Positions 6,231 through 14,682 of a DNA stretch of 14,802 bases are shown here, piece after piece. Under the pieces are notes generated by a model. The model searched no databases. It saw nothing but the letters and a program-made list of their open reading frames with translations, and was not told where the DNA came from. This DNA comes from Clostridia bacterium (GTDB lineage: Bacteria; Bacillota; Clostridia; Christensenellales; CAG-917): the NCBI GenBank assembly GCA_017500745.1, contig JAFVYE010000051.1, positions 1 to 14,802 of the forward strand, in the 5' to 3' direction. The translations under genes and the position numbers were made by a program. Every line of letters starts with the position of its first letter. Position 1 is the first letter of the stretch.

Positions 6231-7353
6231 TGATAATCCCCCTATTGAAACAATACAAAATGCTTTGTCTTGATTGCCTTGAAGCGTTCATCACAAGCCC
6301 CAACGCAACCATATACGCTACCAGCGAACTGCCTCCAGCGCTGACAAAAGGCAATGGTAAGCCCGTTGGAGGGATTGCACCAGAAACCACCGCAACGTTG
6401 AGTGCTGTTTGCACGGCAAGCACAGCAGAAATGCCCGCTGTCATATAACATGAAAACCTATCTTTCGCCCTCATCGCCACAATCCAAGCTTTTACGACAA
6501 CAAACATAAATACTGCAATTACCAAAACCACACCTACCAGCCCTATTTCTTCTCCAATTACTGAAAGAATAAAATCGCTTTCTGCAAAAGGCAAAAACAG
6601 ATATTTTTGCCGAGAGTTTCCATAACCAACTCCAAATAGTCCTCCCGAACCCAAGGCATAATAGGATTGAATCAGCTGATACCCCTCATCAAGAGGAGAT
6701 GCCCACGGGTCTAAAAAAGCAAATATCCTTCGCACTCTATAGGGCTCGGCAAATATAAGTGTCACCCCTGCTATGAGCACGGGCATGCCAAGAGCAACAA
6801 GATGTTTGATTTTTCCACCAGCGATAAAAATCATTACTGCTGTGACCAAAACGACACAAATTGTGATTGACATGTTGGGCTCCAAGAGCAAAAGTACCGC
6901 AACAGCGCCACCAATCAAAAATAGCAACAGGATTTTGGGCATGGTGTCCACCCCCTTTTCTGACGCCACTTTTGCAAGCAAAATCACCATTCCAAATTTG
7001 GCATATTCGCTGGGTTGCATTGTGAAAAAGCCAAGGTTGAGCCATCTCTTTGCCCCATAGCTTTCCACCCCTAAAACTGGCACGAAAACAAGAGCAAGCA
7101 AAATCAAACAAATTATGTAAATTACAACAGCCCACTTTTTGACCTTCTCAAGATCTACAAAAGTGACCGCAAACATCACAGGAACACCCAAAACCAATGC
7201 AACAGCTTGCGTTTTGACATAGTGAAAAGGATCGCCAAACTGAACATCCGCTGAATATGATGATGCAGAAAAAATAAACAATAGTCCTACAACGGACAGT
7301 ATAATCCCTGCAATCCCTATTGAAATGTCAAAATCAAAGATTTTGCGTTTCAT
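6211..7353 (-). CDS. ftsW: Septal peptidoglycan glycosyltransferase FtsW (SEDS family)
   Basis: FtsW polymerises lipid II into glycan strands at the septum together with its class B PBP partner. The 380-residue product is highly hydrophobic, with about nine to ten membrane segments. Family motifs seen are YGAKRWLNLG (99-108), MQPSEYAKF (112-120), FAFLDPWASP (211-220), LPFAESDFILSVIGEEIGL (254-272, with D260 aligned to the expected catalytic Asp), and PPTGLPLPFVSAGGSSL (328-344). The ATG overlaps the murD stop as ATGA and has only a weak ribosome site, so translation is probably coupled. In a sporulating cell the paralogue SpoVE would look very similar. The position among murD, murA and ftsA favours the vegetative division role, but one protein could serve both. 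Confidence 0.9.
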   Translation of the reverse strand: MKRKIFDFDISIGIAGIILSVVGLLFIFSASSYSADVQFGDPFHYVKTQAVALVLGVPVMFAVTFVDLEKVKKWAVVIYIICLILLALVFVPVLGVESYGAKRWLNLGFFTMQPSEYAKFGMVILLAKVASEKGVDTMPKILLLFLIGGAVAVLLLLEPNMSITICVVLVTAVMIFIAGGKIKHLVALGMPVLIAGVTLIFAEPYRVRRIFAFLDPWASPLDEGYQLIQSYYALGSGGLFGVGYGNSRQKYLFLPFAESDFILSVIGEEIGLVGVVLVIAVFMFVVVKAWIVAMRAKDRFSCYMTAGISAVLAVQTALNVAVVSGAIPPTGLPLPFVSAGGSSLVAYMVALGLVMNASRQSRQSILYCFNRGIINEKRVS

Positions 7354-8639
7354 TTTTTCAACTTTACTATGGAGTCAAAAGCTTTTCCTCGCTCCTCATA
7401 ATTCTTGTAGCGGTCAAAACTTTTGCTTGCAGGCGAAAACAAGAGGTTTCCCGCGCCTTTTTTGTTGGCAGCGACAAGCCCTTCTTCAACCGCATCATCC
7501 AGAGTGTCACAAATCAAAAAATCAATGCCAAAACTTTGTGCATGACGACAAATTTCATCTTTGTTGTCCCCACAAATTATCACTTGCACCACTTTTTTCA
7601 TTGATGAAAACAAGCAAGCAAAATCCTCACTGCCCTTTGCACCACCCAAAATCAAAACCGTGGTGCCATCCATTGCTTCAATGGCTGAGAGTGTTGAATG
7701 TATGTTTGTTGCCTTGCTGTCATTGAACACAGCAACTCCACAAATATCTGCAACCTTTGTCCGCCTATACTTTGGTCTTGAAAACGAATATAGCGCAGAT
7801 GAAACAGTATATTTGCTTATGCCTTTGTCCATCGTAACCGCAACTGCTGCAAGGACATTTTCAATCTCCTTGCCCTTTACGTCAAGATCTGCCAACTCCA
7901 CCACGGGCATACCTTTGTAGCATACAAATCCAGATGACAAATACGCCCCGTTTGGCAATGGCGTAGTTGTGCTGAATGGAATTTGTTTGCCCTTCATGAA
8001 TGGCTCCAATGATCTTATCGTAGGATCATCATAGTTGTACACTATTTTGTCGCACTCGGATTGATGCAGAAAGATGTTCGCCTTTGCGCTCACATATTTG
8101 TCAAAATCACCGTGCCTGTCAAGATGATCGGGTGTTATGTTCAGCAAAACGGCATAGTCTGGAGCAAAACTATGTGCTGTTTCAAGCTGAAAGCTTGACG
8201 TTTCTATGACAGCAACGTCAAGAGCGTCCAATCTGTCGCAAATAGAAGAAAACGCATATCCTATGTTTCCAACCGCATGGGACTCTACGTGGGCAGACTT
8301 CAAAATGTGGTCAATCAGCATCACGGTTGTGGTTTTGCCATTTGTCCCCGTGACAGCAATCTGCTCCGCCTGACAAAAGCTTGATGCAAGTTCAATCTCT
8401 CCAACCACGGTTTTGCCTTCAAGACGTGCATCCAGCACATAGGGATTTCCACTTTTCACTCCGGGGCTCAACACAATCATGTCCGCTTTTAAAAATACCC
8501 CTGCCGATGAGGTTGCGTGGGGGCGGTTTTCATCATCGTATATCAATGCCCTTCCACCCTGTTCTTTTATCAGTTCATAAGCAGAGATACCGCTTATTCC
8601 ACCTCCATAAATCACAACATTTTTGCCCCTAACGTTCAT
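7350..8639 (-). CDS. murD: UDP-N-acetylmuramoylalanine-D-glutamate ligase MurD
   Basis: MurD adds D-glutamate to UDP-MurNAc-L-Ala using ATP in the cytoplasm. The 429 residues are close to the family length of about 440. The N-terminal domain has a Rossmann-like glycine motif VVIYGGGISGIS (8-19) and VLSPGVK (56-62). The Mur ligase P-loop TGTNGKTTT is at 97-105, followed by NITPDHLDRHG in the central domain. The C-terminal ligase domain includes VFNDSKATN and ILGGAKGSEDF. Start and stop both overlap neighbours as ATGA, with mraY upstream and ftsW downstream, so the three are strongly coupled. No missing key residue was noticed. Confidence 0.96.
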   Translation of the reverse strand: MNVRGKNVVIYGGGISGISAYELIKEQGGRALIYDDENRPHATSSAGVFLKADMIVLSPGVKSGNPYVLDARLEGKTVVGEIELASSFCQAEQIAVTGTNGKTTTVMLIDHILKSAHVESHAVGNIGYAFSSICDRLDALDVAVIETSSFQLETAHSFAPDYAVLLNITPDHLDRHGDFDKYVSAKANIFLHQSECDKIVYNYDDPTIRSLEPFMKGKQIPFSTTTPLPNGAYLSSGFVCYKGMPVVELADLDVKGKEIENVLAAVAVTMDKGISKYTVSSALYSFSRPKYRRTKVADICGVAVFNDSKATNIHSTLSAIEAMDGTTVLILGGAKGSEDFACLFSSMKKVVQVIICGDNKDEICRHAQSFGIDFLICDTLDDAVEEGLVAANKKGAGNLLFSPASKSFDRYKNYEERGKAFDSIVKLKK

Positions 8640-9631
8640 ATTCCTCCTGCAAGCACAAAGGTCACCGCACCACCCACAAGAGTGAGTGCAAGATATAGCA
8701 CTCCGATCTTGGTTTCGCTCATTCCCTTCATTTCAAGATGATGATGAAATGGCGCCATCAAAAAAACTCTCTTTTTTGTGAGTTTGAAGTATAGCACTTG
8801 TATTATTACTGATATGCACGTCCACACAAACATTATTCCTGCAGTTGAAATGAACAATGGGTTTTTGCTCATAACAGCCACGCTTGCAACAGACGCTCCC
8901 AGAGCAAGAGATCCGGTATCGCCCATAAACACCTTTGCGGGATATGAGTTGTACACCAAGTATCCAAGCAGACCACCTATTGTGGCAACGGAAAAGGCGC
9001 ACAGCGACATCAATTGCTTTGTTGTTTCGTTGTCATCTCCAAGCTTTGAGCACTCTACCACAATCAAAATTGCAAACACAACAAAATATCCCACGGAGGA
9101 TAATCCTGCAAGGCCATCCAAGCCATCTGTCAAATTAACCGCGTTGGTTGTAGCCACATACAAAAACAGCACCAACGGAATGATGCCCCACCCCAAATCC
9201 AAACCACCGCTTAAAAATGGGATGTTGACAACCGTCCCCACGTGGTCAGACGCGTAAGCAAAATAAGATGCTATTGCACTTAATCCAAGCTGAGCAACAA
9301 TTTTTTGATATGGCTTCAACCCCTGATTCCTGCCAAGTTTGACCTTGATAAAATCATCAAGGAATCCCACAAGGCCAAAGCCCAAAGTCAAGCTCATTGC
9401 AACGAGTGACAGTGGTGTAAACTCAATAAGCGACACAATTACAATTGGAATAATAAATATTATTCCACCCATAGTTGGAGTGCCTGACTTGGACTCGTGT
9501 TGCACCACGTATTCAAGTATGCTTTGCCCTGCCCTCAACTTTTTTAGCCCTTTAATTATTAGTGGTGCAATCAGCACAGACATAAAAAATGAGCCAATGA
9601 AATACAAAGGCAATCTGATAACTGGCGTCAT
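8636..9631 (-). CDS. mraY: Phospho-N-acetylmuramoyl-pentapeptide transferase MraY
   Basis: MraY attaches phospho-MurNAc-pentapeptide to undecaprenyl phosphate in the membrane, forming lipid I. The 331-residue product has about ten membrane segments. Signature elements are SGTPTMGG (49-56), the Asp pair in GFLDDFIK (89-96), NAVNLTDGLDGLAG (163-176), FMGDTGSLALG (235-245), and the histidine motif APFHHHLEMKG (293-303). The start codon overlaps the murE stop as ATGA. Only a distant GGGG precedes it, so it probably depends on coupling. In B. subtilis and many relatives murF lies just upstream, but here mraY follows murE directly. Confidence 0.96.
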   Translation of the reverse strand: MTPVIRLPLYFIGSFFMSVLIAPLIIKGLKKLRAGQSILEYVVQHESKSGTPTMGGIIFIIPIVIVSLIEFTPLSLVAMSLTLGFGLVGFLDDFIKVKLGRNQGLKPYQKIVAQLGLSAIASYFAYASDHVGTVVNIPFLSGGLDLGWGIIPLVLFLYVATTNAVNLTDGLDGLAGLSSVGYFVVFAILIVVECSKLGDDNETTKQLMSLCAFSVATIGGLLGYLVYNSYPAKVFMGDTGSLALGASVASVAVMSKNPLFISTAGIMFVWTCISVIIQVLYFKLTKKRVFLMAPFHHHLEMKGMSETKIGVLYLALTLVGGAVTFVLAGGI

Positions 9632-11073
9632 CTTGCTTGTCCCCAGCGCCGTGCAACATCAAAATCGCTGTATGGAATTCTTTTGCCCTTAATTTCCAAA
9701 TATTCCTCGTTGCCCTTGCCCGCAATTACAACCGTATCGCCCTCAACCATTTCGCCAATTGCATGTATGATTGCATCCGTGCGGTCGGGGATACACTTGT
9801 AATTTCTTCCTGCAAACCCCATCTCAATATCTTTCAAAATGCTTTCCAAGTTTTCACTACGTGGATTGTCTGTGGTCACCACAACGTAATCGCTATAGTT
9901 TTCTGCGATCTCTGCCATAATTGCACGCTTTGATTTGTCACGTTCTCCCCCACATCCAAACACGGTGATAAGCCGTGATTTTGTGATTGTTCGGGCGGTG
10001 GACAATAGTTGTTGCAGTCCATATGGCGTGTGTGCATAATCTATGATTATTGTTCCCTTTTCCGCTCTCAAAACACTAAACCTGCCTTTGACGTTTTTAA
10101 CTTTTCTGACGGCATGTGCAAGTGTTTCTCCATGAATGCCAAGTTCAGCGCAAACGGTCAAAGTTGCCATGAGGTTGTATATGTTAAACTCGCCATATAG
10201 TGATGACTTGACGTCTATAAGATCATCGCATACATTTGCAACAAATCTTATTCCGTCAATTCCTTCATACACGTCAATTGCAAAACAATCTGCTGGATTA
10301 TTTAGTCCGTATGTGACAAGTTCAATGCTCTTGTCATTTTCAAGCAGTTTGGCAATTTTTCTGCCCACCTCATCATCTACGTTTATTACCGCTTTCTTGA
10401 CGTTTTCAGCAGTAAAATAGGACACTTTTGCGTCCTCGTAATTTTTGTAGGTCTTAAAGAAGTCAAGATGGTCTTGAGAAAAGTTTGTAAACACAGCCAC
10501 ATCTGCCACTATCCCGTAGGTTTTTTTGAGATATATAGCATGTGCGCTTACCTCGCTGATTACCACTTCCACTCCTTTTGATCGCATCCTAAACAGCAAG
10601 GAAAAAAGCTCATATGGATCTGGAGTGGTCAAGGTATGAGCAACTTTTTCGCCCAAAATATAGTGACCTTCCGTCCCAATAAGACCCGTCTTAAATCCGC
10701 AATTGGATAGGATAGAATTAATATAATGAGCTGTTGACGTCTTTCCGTTGGTTCCAACCACAGACACAAACTTAATATCCTTTTGAGGCCTTGCAAAATA
10801 GTTTGCCGACACAACGGCATATGCACGTCTAACATCCTCTACTTTTACATATTTAACCGAATCATTTTCTGGCGTTCTATCTGTTAAAGCAACAAAGTCC
10901 TTTTTGATTTCATCAAGGTGGCAAAAACCGTCATCCCGCGCACCCTTCATACACACAAATAGGTCTCCATTGTCAACTGAATGTGAATTTATTTTGATGT
11001 CCTTTATCTCCTGAGAAAGGTCAACGTTGGTGCTTTCAATCTTTAATCCATCAAGTAATTGTTGTAGTGTCAT
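9628..11073 (-). CDS. murE: UDP-N-acetylmuramoyl-tripeptide synthetase MurE, meso-DAP type
   Basis: MurE adds the third amino acid of the stem peptide to UDP-MurNAc-L-Ala-D-Glu. The 481-residue product has the P-loop GTNGKTST (107-114), TTPDPYE (149-155), EVSAHAI (174-180), FSQDHLDFF (198-206) and K216 in YEDAKVSYF, where the family has a carbamylated lysine. The DNPR motif (402-405) is typical of enzymes that use meso-diaminopimelate rather than lysine. The frame could extend to 11151, but ATG 11073 has GGAGG (11080-11084) six bases upstream and gives the family N-terminus. A longer product would also start upstream of the predicted transcription start. It is the first gene of the murE-mraY-murD-ftsW-murA unit, behind its own promoter. 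Confidence 0.95.
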   Translation of the reverse strand: MTLQQLLDGLKIESTNVDLSQEIKDIKINSHSVDNGDLFVCMKGARDDGFCHLDEIKKDFVALTDRTPENDSVKYVKVEDVRRAYAVVSANYFARPQKDIKFVSVVGTNGKTSTAHYINSILSNCGFKTGLIGTEGHYILGEKVAHTLTTPDPYELFSLLFRMRSKGVEVVISEVSAHAIYLKKTYGIVADVAVFTNFSQDHLDFFKTYKNYEDAKVSYFTAENVKKAVINVDDEVGRKIAKLLENDKSIELVTYGLNNPADCFAIDVYEGIDGIRFVANVCDDLIDVKSSLYGEFNIYNLMATLTVCAELGIHGETLAHAVRKVKNVKGRFSVLRAEKGTIIIDYAHTPYGLQQLLSTARTITKSRLITVFGCGGERDKSKRAIMAEIAENYSDYVVVTTDNPRSENLESILKDIEMGFAGRNYKCIPDRTDAIIHAIGEMVEGDTVVIAGKGNEEYLEIKGKRIPYSDFDVARRWGQAR

Positions 11074-11079
11074 ATTTTG

Positions 11080-11084
11080 CCTCC
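11080..11084 (-). promoter_or_regulatory. Ribosome binding site that decides the murE start
   Basis: GGAGG lies six bases before ATG 11071-11073, ideal spacing. It supports the shorter 481-residue MurE over the open extension upstream. Confidence 0.85.
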
Positions 11085-11094
11085 AAAAGTTTTG

Positions 11095-11116
11095 TACACT
11101 TATTTTAATAAGTGTA
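11095..11116. promoter_or_regulatory. Perfect 22-bp palindrome over the murE -10 box (candidate operator)
   Basis: The arms TACACTTATT and AATAAGTGTA are exact inverted repeats separated by two bases. The -10 hexamer (11102-11107) lies at the centre, and the right-hand arm reaches the predicted start point. A dimeric repressor bound here would block RNA polymerase. I do not recognise the motif as that of a named regulator. Confidence 0.55.
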
Positions 11117-11130
11117 TCTAACAAGGTCAA
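11102..11130 (-). promoter_or_regulatory. Sigma-A promoter of the murE-mraY-murD-ftsW-murA unit
   Basis: TTGACC at 11125-11130, a 17-base spacer and TAAAAT at 11102-11107 each differ by one base from consensus. Transcription would start near 11095, giving a leader of only about 20 bases before murE. It stands directly behind the terminator of the preceding unit. Confidence 0.75.
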
Positions 11131-11180
11131 TAGGACCGCAAAACAAGACACAAACCGAAAATCTTTTCAATTTTAATGAC

Positions 11181-11205
11181 AAAAAACGCACCTCGTAGGG
11201 TGCGT
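11181..11205 (-). terminator. Intrinsic terminator after ftsI/spoVD
   Basis: On the minus strand ACGCACC, a six-base loop and GGTGCGT form a perfect seven-pair GC-rich stem followed at once by TTTTTT. It begins eight bases past the stop of the PBP gene. It is the clearest terminator in the window and ends the mraZ-rsmH-ftsL-like-PBP unit. Confidence 0.88.
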
Positions 11206-11212
11206 CCAAATC

Positions 11213-13009
11213 TTACGTATATTCAACAAAGTCTATATATTCATCTATCATTTCTGGATTGAACCCGCTTTCTACATCAAGGTTGTTGGATTTAGGCAAC
11301 GCGTACAAATCAAAAACACTACGGAATATATCGCCCACCATGGGTGCTGCCACCAAGGATCCGTAATATACATATCCCTTTGGCTCATCAACGATAAACA
11401 AAATTCCGTAAGGGGCACCTTCTTCAAGAGAGAATCCCAAAAATGATGAGATATACTTGCCCTGTGCTATGGCGCCGTTTTCATACTTTTGCGCGGTTCC
11501 TGTTTTGCCCGCAACAGCATATCCGTTTACTCCTGCCCCCTTTCCGCTTCCATTGTTGACAACCCGTGACAAAAGTTCCCGCATTATAACTGATGTTTTT
11601 TCACTAACAACATTGTTCTGCTCTTTTATCTCAAAATCTCCAACGTGATAGCCATTTTCATCATCAATAGACATGACAAGATGTGGGGTTACAGTTCTTC
11701 CGCCATTTACAACGGAAGCACATGCCCTCATCATGCCTATTGGCGTAACAGCCACGGCCTGACCAAAGCCAATGCGAGCGAGGTCAACTGTCTTTACCAG
11801 CCCTTCATCAATAAAAATCCCCGTGGTTTCACCAGTCATATCAACAGAAGTTTTACTTTTCAACCCGAAATCCTTCAGATATCCATAAAATTTGTTTGTC
11901 CCCATGGCGAGAGCGCTGTCCATAAACACGCAGTTACAACTGCTTTCCACCCCCTCTCCAAAATCTATTGAACCATGCCCTTTTGTTTTCCAACAACGTA
12001 TTTTCTTGCCATCCACAATTCTTGATCCATTACAATAAAATCGTCTATCTGTGGTCATTGCTCCAGAGTCTATTGCAGCTGCGGCTGTCAAAATTTTGAA
12101 CGTTGACCCCGGCTCATACACCGTTGAAACCAACATGCTTTTTGACGCTGAAAAAAGTTTCTCCAAATCCTTTCTCGGAACATTGTTCAAGTCAAATGAA
12201 GGATATTCTGCAAGAGCAATAATTTCGCCGTTTGTGTAGTCCATAACCAGACACGCAATCCCTTTTGGATCGTAAATGTCTATGGTTTTGTCAACAACAC
12301 CTTCAACGATTTGTTGAACCCTGCTGTCCAAAGTTGTGGTAAGATTTAGTCCTTTTATAGAGGGCAAATAGTAACTTGCTCCGTTCAATTCTCTTCCAAC
12401 AAGATCGGTTTCAGTAAGTATTGAACCATCTACTCCAACAAGATATTTGTCATAGTATGCTTCAAGCCCTGTTTGACCGTTGCCATCTGCTCCGGTAAAT
12501 CCTAAAACTTGAGTCATAAAATCTCCGTTTGGATAAAATCTAAAATTGTCCTCAGAGTAATATATACCTTTAAGATTCCTATCAAAAAGTTGTATCATCT
12601 CTTCTTTTGTCACCTTTGTTGCTATGGTCACTTCAGACACGCGCTTTGATATTTTTTCAAGAACTTTGTTCTTGTCAAAGCCAAAAATCTCTGCAAATGC
12701 GGTGGCAACTCCGTCCTTGTCATCAACAGCATTTGGGCGCACATACAAGTTGTATCTTGTGGCTGTGCCAGCAAGCAAAACTCCATTTCTATCAAGGATT
12801 TTGCCCCTCGGGGCATCTGTTGGAAGATCTCTCGTCCACTGGTCAAGGGCCTTAACTTGCAAGGCCTCGCCCTCCACCAACATCACAAAAATAAGTCTAA
12901 TAACAATAAATGTGAACAAAAAAACTGCCAGCAAAATTATTGCGGGCAGTCTTTTCATTGGAAGATATGATTGAGTTGTTTTATTTGATGTAGAAGTTGA
13001 ACGCACCAT
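11213..13009 (-). CDS. ftsI: Class B penicillin-binding protein, septal transpeptidase (FtsI/SpoVD family)
   Basis: This membrane-anchored DD-transpeptidase crosslinks septal peptidoglycan with FtsW. The 598 residues begin with a short cytoplasmic tail and one membrane segment (about 22-44). The dimerisation/pedestal domain follows, with PRGKILDRNG (67-76) and FYPNGDFMTQVLGFTG (158-173). The transpeptidase domain has STFK (302-305, S302 nucleophile), SCN (357-359) and KTGT (502-505). It ends soon after the catalytic domain with an acidic tail and no PASTA domain, unlike B. subtilis SpoVD. Only one class B PBP is present here, so vegetative and sporulation roles cannot be separated. The start at 13009 overlaps the upstream gene by 29 bases with a weak ribosome site, suggesting coupling. 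Confidence 0.92.
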   Translation of the reverse strand: MVRSTSTSNKTTQSYLPMKRLPAIILLAVFLFTFIVIRLIFVMLVEGEALQVKALDQWTRDLPTDAPRGKILDRNGVLLAGTATRYNLYVRPNAVDDKDGVATAFAEIFGFDKNKVLEKISKRVSEVTIATKVTKEEMIQLFDRNLKGIYYSEDNFRFYPNGDFMTQVLGFTGADGNGQTGLEAYYDKYLVGVDGSILTETDLVGRELNGASYYLPSIKGLNLTTTLDSRVQQIVEGVVDKTIDIYDPKGIACLVMDYTNGEIIALAEYPSFDLNNVPRKDLEKLFSASKSMLVSTVYEPGSTFKILTAAAAIDSGAMTTDRRFYCNGSRIVDGKKIRCWKTKGHGSIDFGEGVESSCNCVFMDSALAMGTNKFYGYLKDFGLKSKTSVDMTGETTGIFIDEGLVKTVDLARIGFGQAVAVTPIGMMRACASVVNGGRTVTPHLVMSIDDENGYHVGDFEIKEQNNVVSEKTSVIMRELLSRVVNNGSGKGAGVNGYAVAGKTGTAQKYENGAIAQGKYISSFLGFSLEEGAPYGILFIVDEPKGYVYYGSLVAAPMVGDIFRSVFDLYALPKSNNLDVESGFNPEMIDEYIDFVEYT

Positions 13010-13733
13010 GGTTAAAGTCTATTTGACTTGACGTCAAGTTATGACTTGCATTGGTGGTTGCGTCCGCGGTCACCACACCTGAGATGGAGGAGGAAGGTGT
13101 GGTGGCGGAACCGCTATTAAGATCGCCTGCGTTGACGATGATCAACACGGCAACAAGTATTATCACTGCAACGTAAACACCAAGGAGAATTTTGCCCTTT
13201 GTATTAAGGCGAGCTTTCTTTTGGGTGTCACTCTTATGTTTTGTCTTTATTGCTGTAAACTTGCTTGTGATGGTTTCTTCCTTTTGAGCGGGTTGAGAAA
13301 CTGCACTTGTTGATGCAAGTCTATCAAACAACTCACGATCAGAGGGTCTTTCTTTGTCTTGAAGTGCATACTCATAAAGGGTGTTTGCGCTTTCTTGAAC
13401 AGGTTCAACGTAAACAGGTCTTTCAATTGTTTGTACTGCTTGTGCTTCTCTGCGTGAACGAAGGTTGTCAATGTTATAGTCAAAATTTTGATATTCGTTT
13501 TGGGTGGGACGTGAATAAGGACGTGATGCCTCATACTCTCTCATGAATTCAACACTTCTTGCGCTGTTTGATTGGGGTGCGGGATTGAATCCGTTGTATG
13601 CGGGACGATCCTCGTTTTGACGTGAACGAGTTCGGGTGACAAAATCATCATATGACGGAAAACGATCCATAGGTTCGGAATCAGTTTTCGTTCTGGTGTT
13701 CATTCCCAACAATTCATCAAGGGTGATGGCCAT
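12981..13733 (-). CDS. Single-pass membrane protein in the ftsL position, function unassigned
   Basis: I do not recognise this 250-residue protein by sequence. Residues 1-180 are hydrophilic and low in hydrophobic clusters, rich in Arg, Asp, Glu, Gln, Ser, Tyr and Pro, and look mostly disordered and cytoplasmic. A basic stretch (about 163-181) precedes one membrane segment (182-201). The remaining 49 residues outside are rich in Ser, Thr and Ala. FtsL, expected between rsmH and the septal PBP, normally has a short cytoplasmic part and an extracellular coiled coil; neither is seen. It could be a highly diverged FtsL analogue or a lineage-specific divisome protein. ATG 13733 has AGGAG upstream, 12 bases after the rsmH stop, and its end overlaps the PBP gene by 29 bases. 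It is therefore clearly part of the division operon. Confidence 0.8.
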   Translation of the reverse strand: MAITLDELLGMNTRTKTDSEPMDRFPSYDDFVTRTRSRQNEDRPAYNGFNPAPQSNSARSVEFMREYEASRPYSRPTQNEYQNFDYNIDNLRSRREAQAVQTIERPVYVEPVQESANTLYEYALQDKERPSDRELFDRLASTSAVSQPAQKEETITSKFTAIKTKHKSDTQKKARLNTKGKILLGVYVAVIILVAVLIIVNAGDLNSGSATTPSSSISGVVTADATTNASHNLTSSQIDFNHGAFNFYIK

Positions 13734-13745
13734 AATTTTCTCCTT

Positions 13746-14681
13746 TTATACTCTTTCGACTATACGCAGTTTTGCACTTTCTGCACGTGAATTTCTTTCA
13801 AGTTCAGCATCAGATGCTGTAATAGGTTTCTTGTTTATCAATTCTACTTCTTTTACCTTACCACATACGCACACGGGGAAATCCGGGGGACACGTACAAG
13901 ACAAAGCCAAGTCTTTGAATGCTGTTTTTACGATTCTATCTTCAAGTGAGTGGAAGGTGATAACCGCCATTCTACCGCCCTTTTTAAGTCTCCTTGCCAT
14001 CTCTGTGACAGTGTCGCCAAGGCCGGTCAATTCATTGTTAACACATATTCTAATCGCTTGAAACGTTCTTTTTGCAGGATGGCCATACTTCCATCTTGTC
14101 TTGGCGGGATAGCACTCTTCAACAAGTTTTGCCAGTTGCAATGTTGTTGAGATTGTCTCCTTCTCTCTCACAAGAGCTATTCTTTCTGCGATGCGAGGAG
14201 CAAGTTTTTCTTCGCCGTACTCATAGAGTATTTTTGTCAGCTGACCCACCGAAAATTCATTAACCACGTTGAATGCTGTAAGAAACTGGGTTTGATCCAT
14301 ACGCATATCAAGGGGTGCGTCTTTCATATAACTGAATCCACGTTCTGCATTGTCAAGCTGATATGAACTGACTCCGAGGTCAAGGAGTATGCCGTCAACC
14401 TTGTCAATGCCAAGTTCATCAAGGACTGCACAGCAGTTTTTGAAATCATCGTGGACGTAAGTTATCTTTGATGAGTATGCATGGAGTTTTTCGCCTGCCG
14501 CCATAAGAGCATCTGCATCACGATCAATTGCAATGTGTCTACCCTTTTCGCCAAGGCGCTTGACTATTTCAAGTGAGTGGCCTCCGCCTCCCAGCGTTCC
14601 GTCAACGTAGATGCCATCGCTTTTGATATTAAGACCATCTATGCACTCGTCAAGCAATACAGAAACGTGAGAAAATTCCAT
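13746..14681 (-). CDS. rsmH: 16S rRNA m4C1402 N4-methyltransferase RsmH (MraW)
   Basis: RsmH uses S-adenosylmethionine to methylate N4 of cytidine 1402 in the decoding centre of 16S rRNA. The 311 residues match the family. Motifs are HVSVLLDECIDGL (5-17), the SAM-binding DGTLGGGGHS (27-36), GILLDLGVSSYQLD (97-110), ERGFSY (113-118) and APLDMRMD (122-129). Near the end are TFHSLEDRIVK and the family C-terminal SAKLRIVERV. A cysteine cluster (CTCPPDFPVCVCGK) lies in the last third. ATG 14681 has GGAG six bases upstream and begins one base after the mraZ stop. Its place behind mraZ is the standard start of a dcw cluster. Confidence 0.96.
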   Translation of the reverse strand: MEFSHVSVLLDECIDGLNIKSDGIYVDGTLGGGGHSLEIVKRLGEKGRHIAIDRDADALMAAGEKLHAYSSKITYVHDDFKNCCAVLDELGIDKVDGILLDLGVSSYQLDNAERGFSYMKDAPLDMRMDQTQFLTAFNVVNEFSVGQLTKILYEYGEEKLAPRIAERIALVREKETISTTLQLAKLVEECYPAKTRWKYGHPAKRTFQAIRICVNNELTGLGDTVTEMARRLKKGGRMAVITFHSLEDRIVKTAFKDLALSCTCPPDFPVCVCGKVKEVELINKKPITASDAELERNSRAESAKLRIVERV

Positions 14682-14682
14682 T

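Noticed and set aside
11074..11151. MurE start at 11151 adding 26 residues
   Set aside because: The added part precedes the predicted transcription start, crosses the promoter palindrome and lacks a ribosome site, whereas ATG 11073 has a perfect one.
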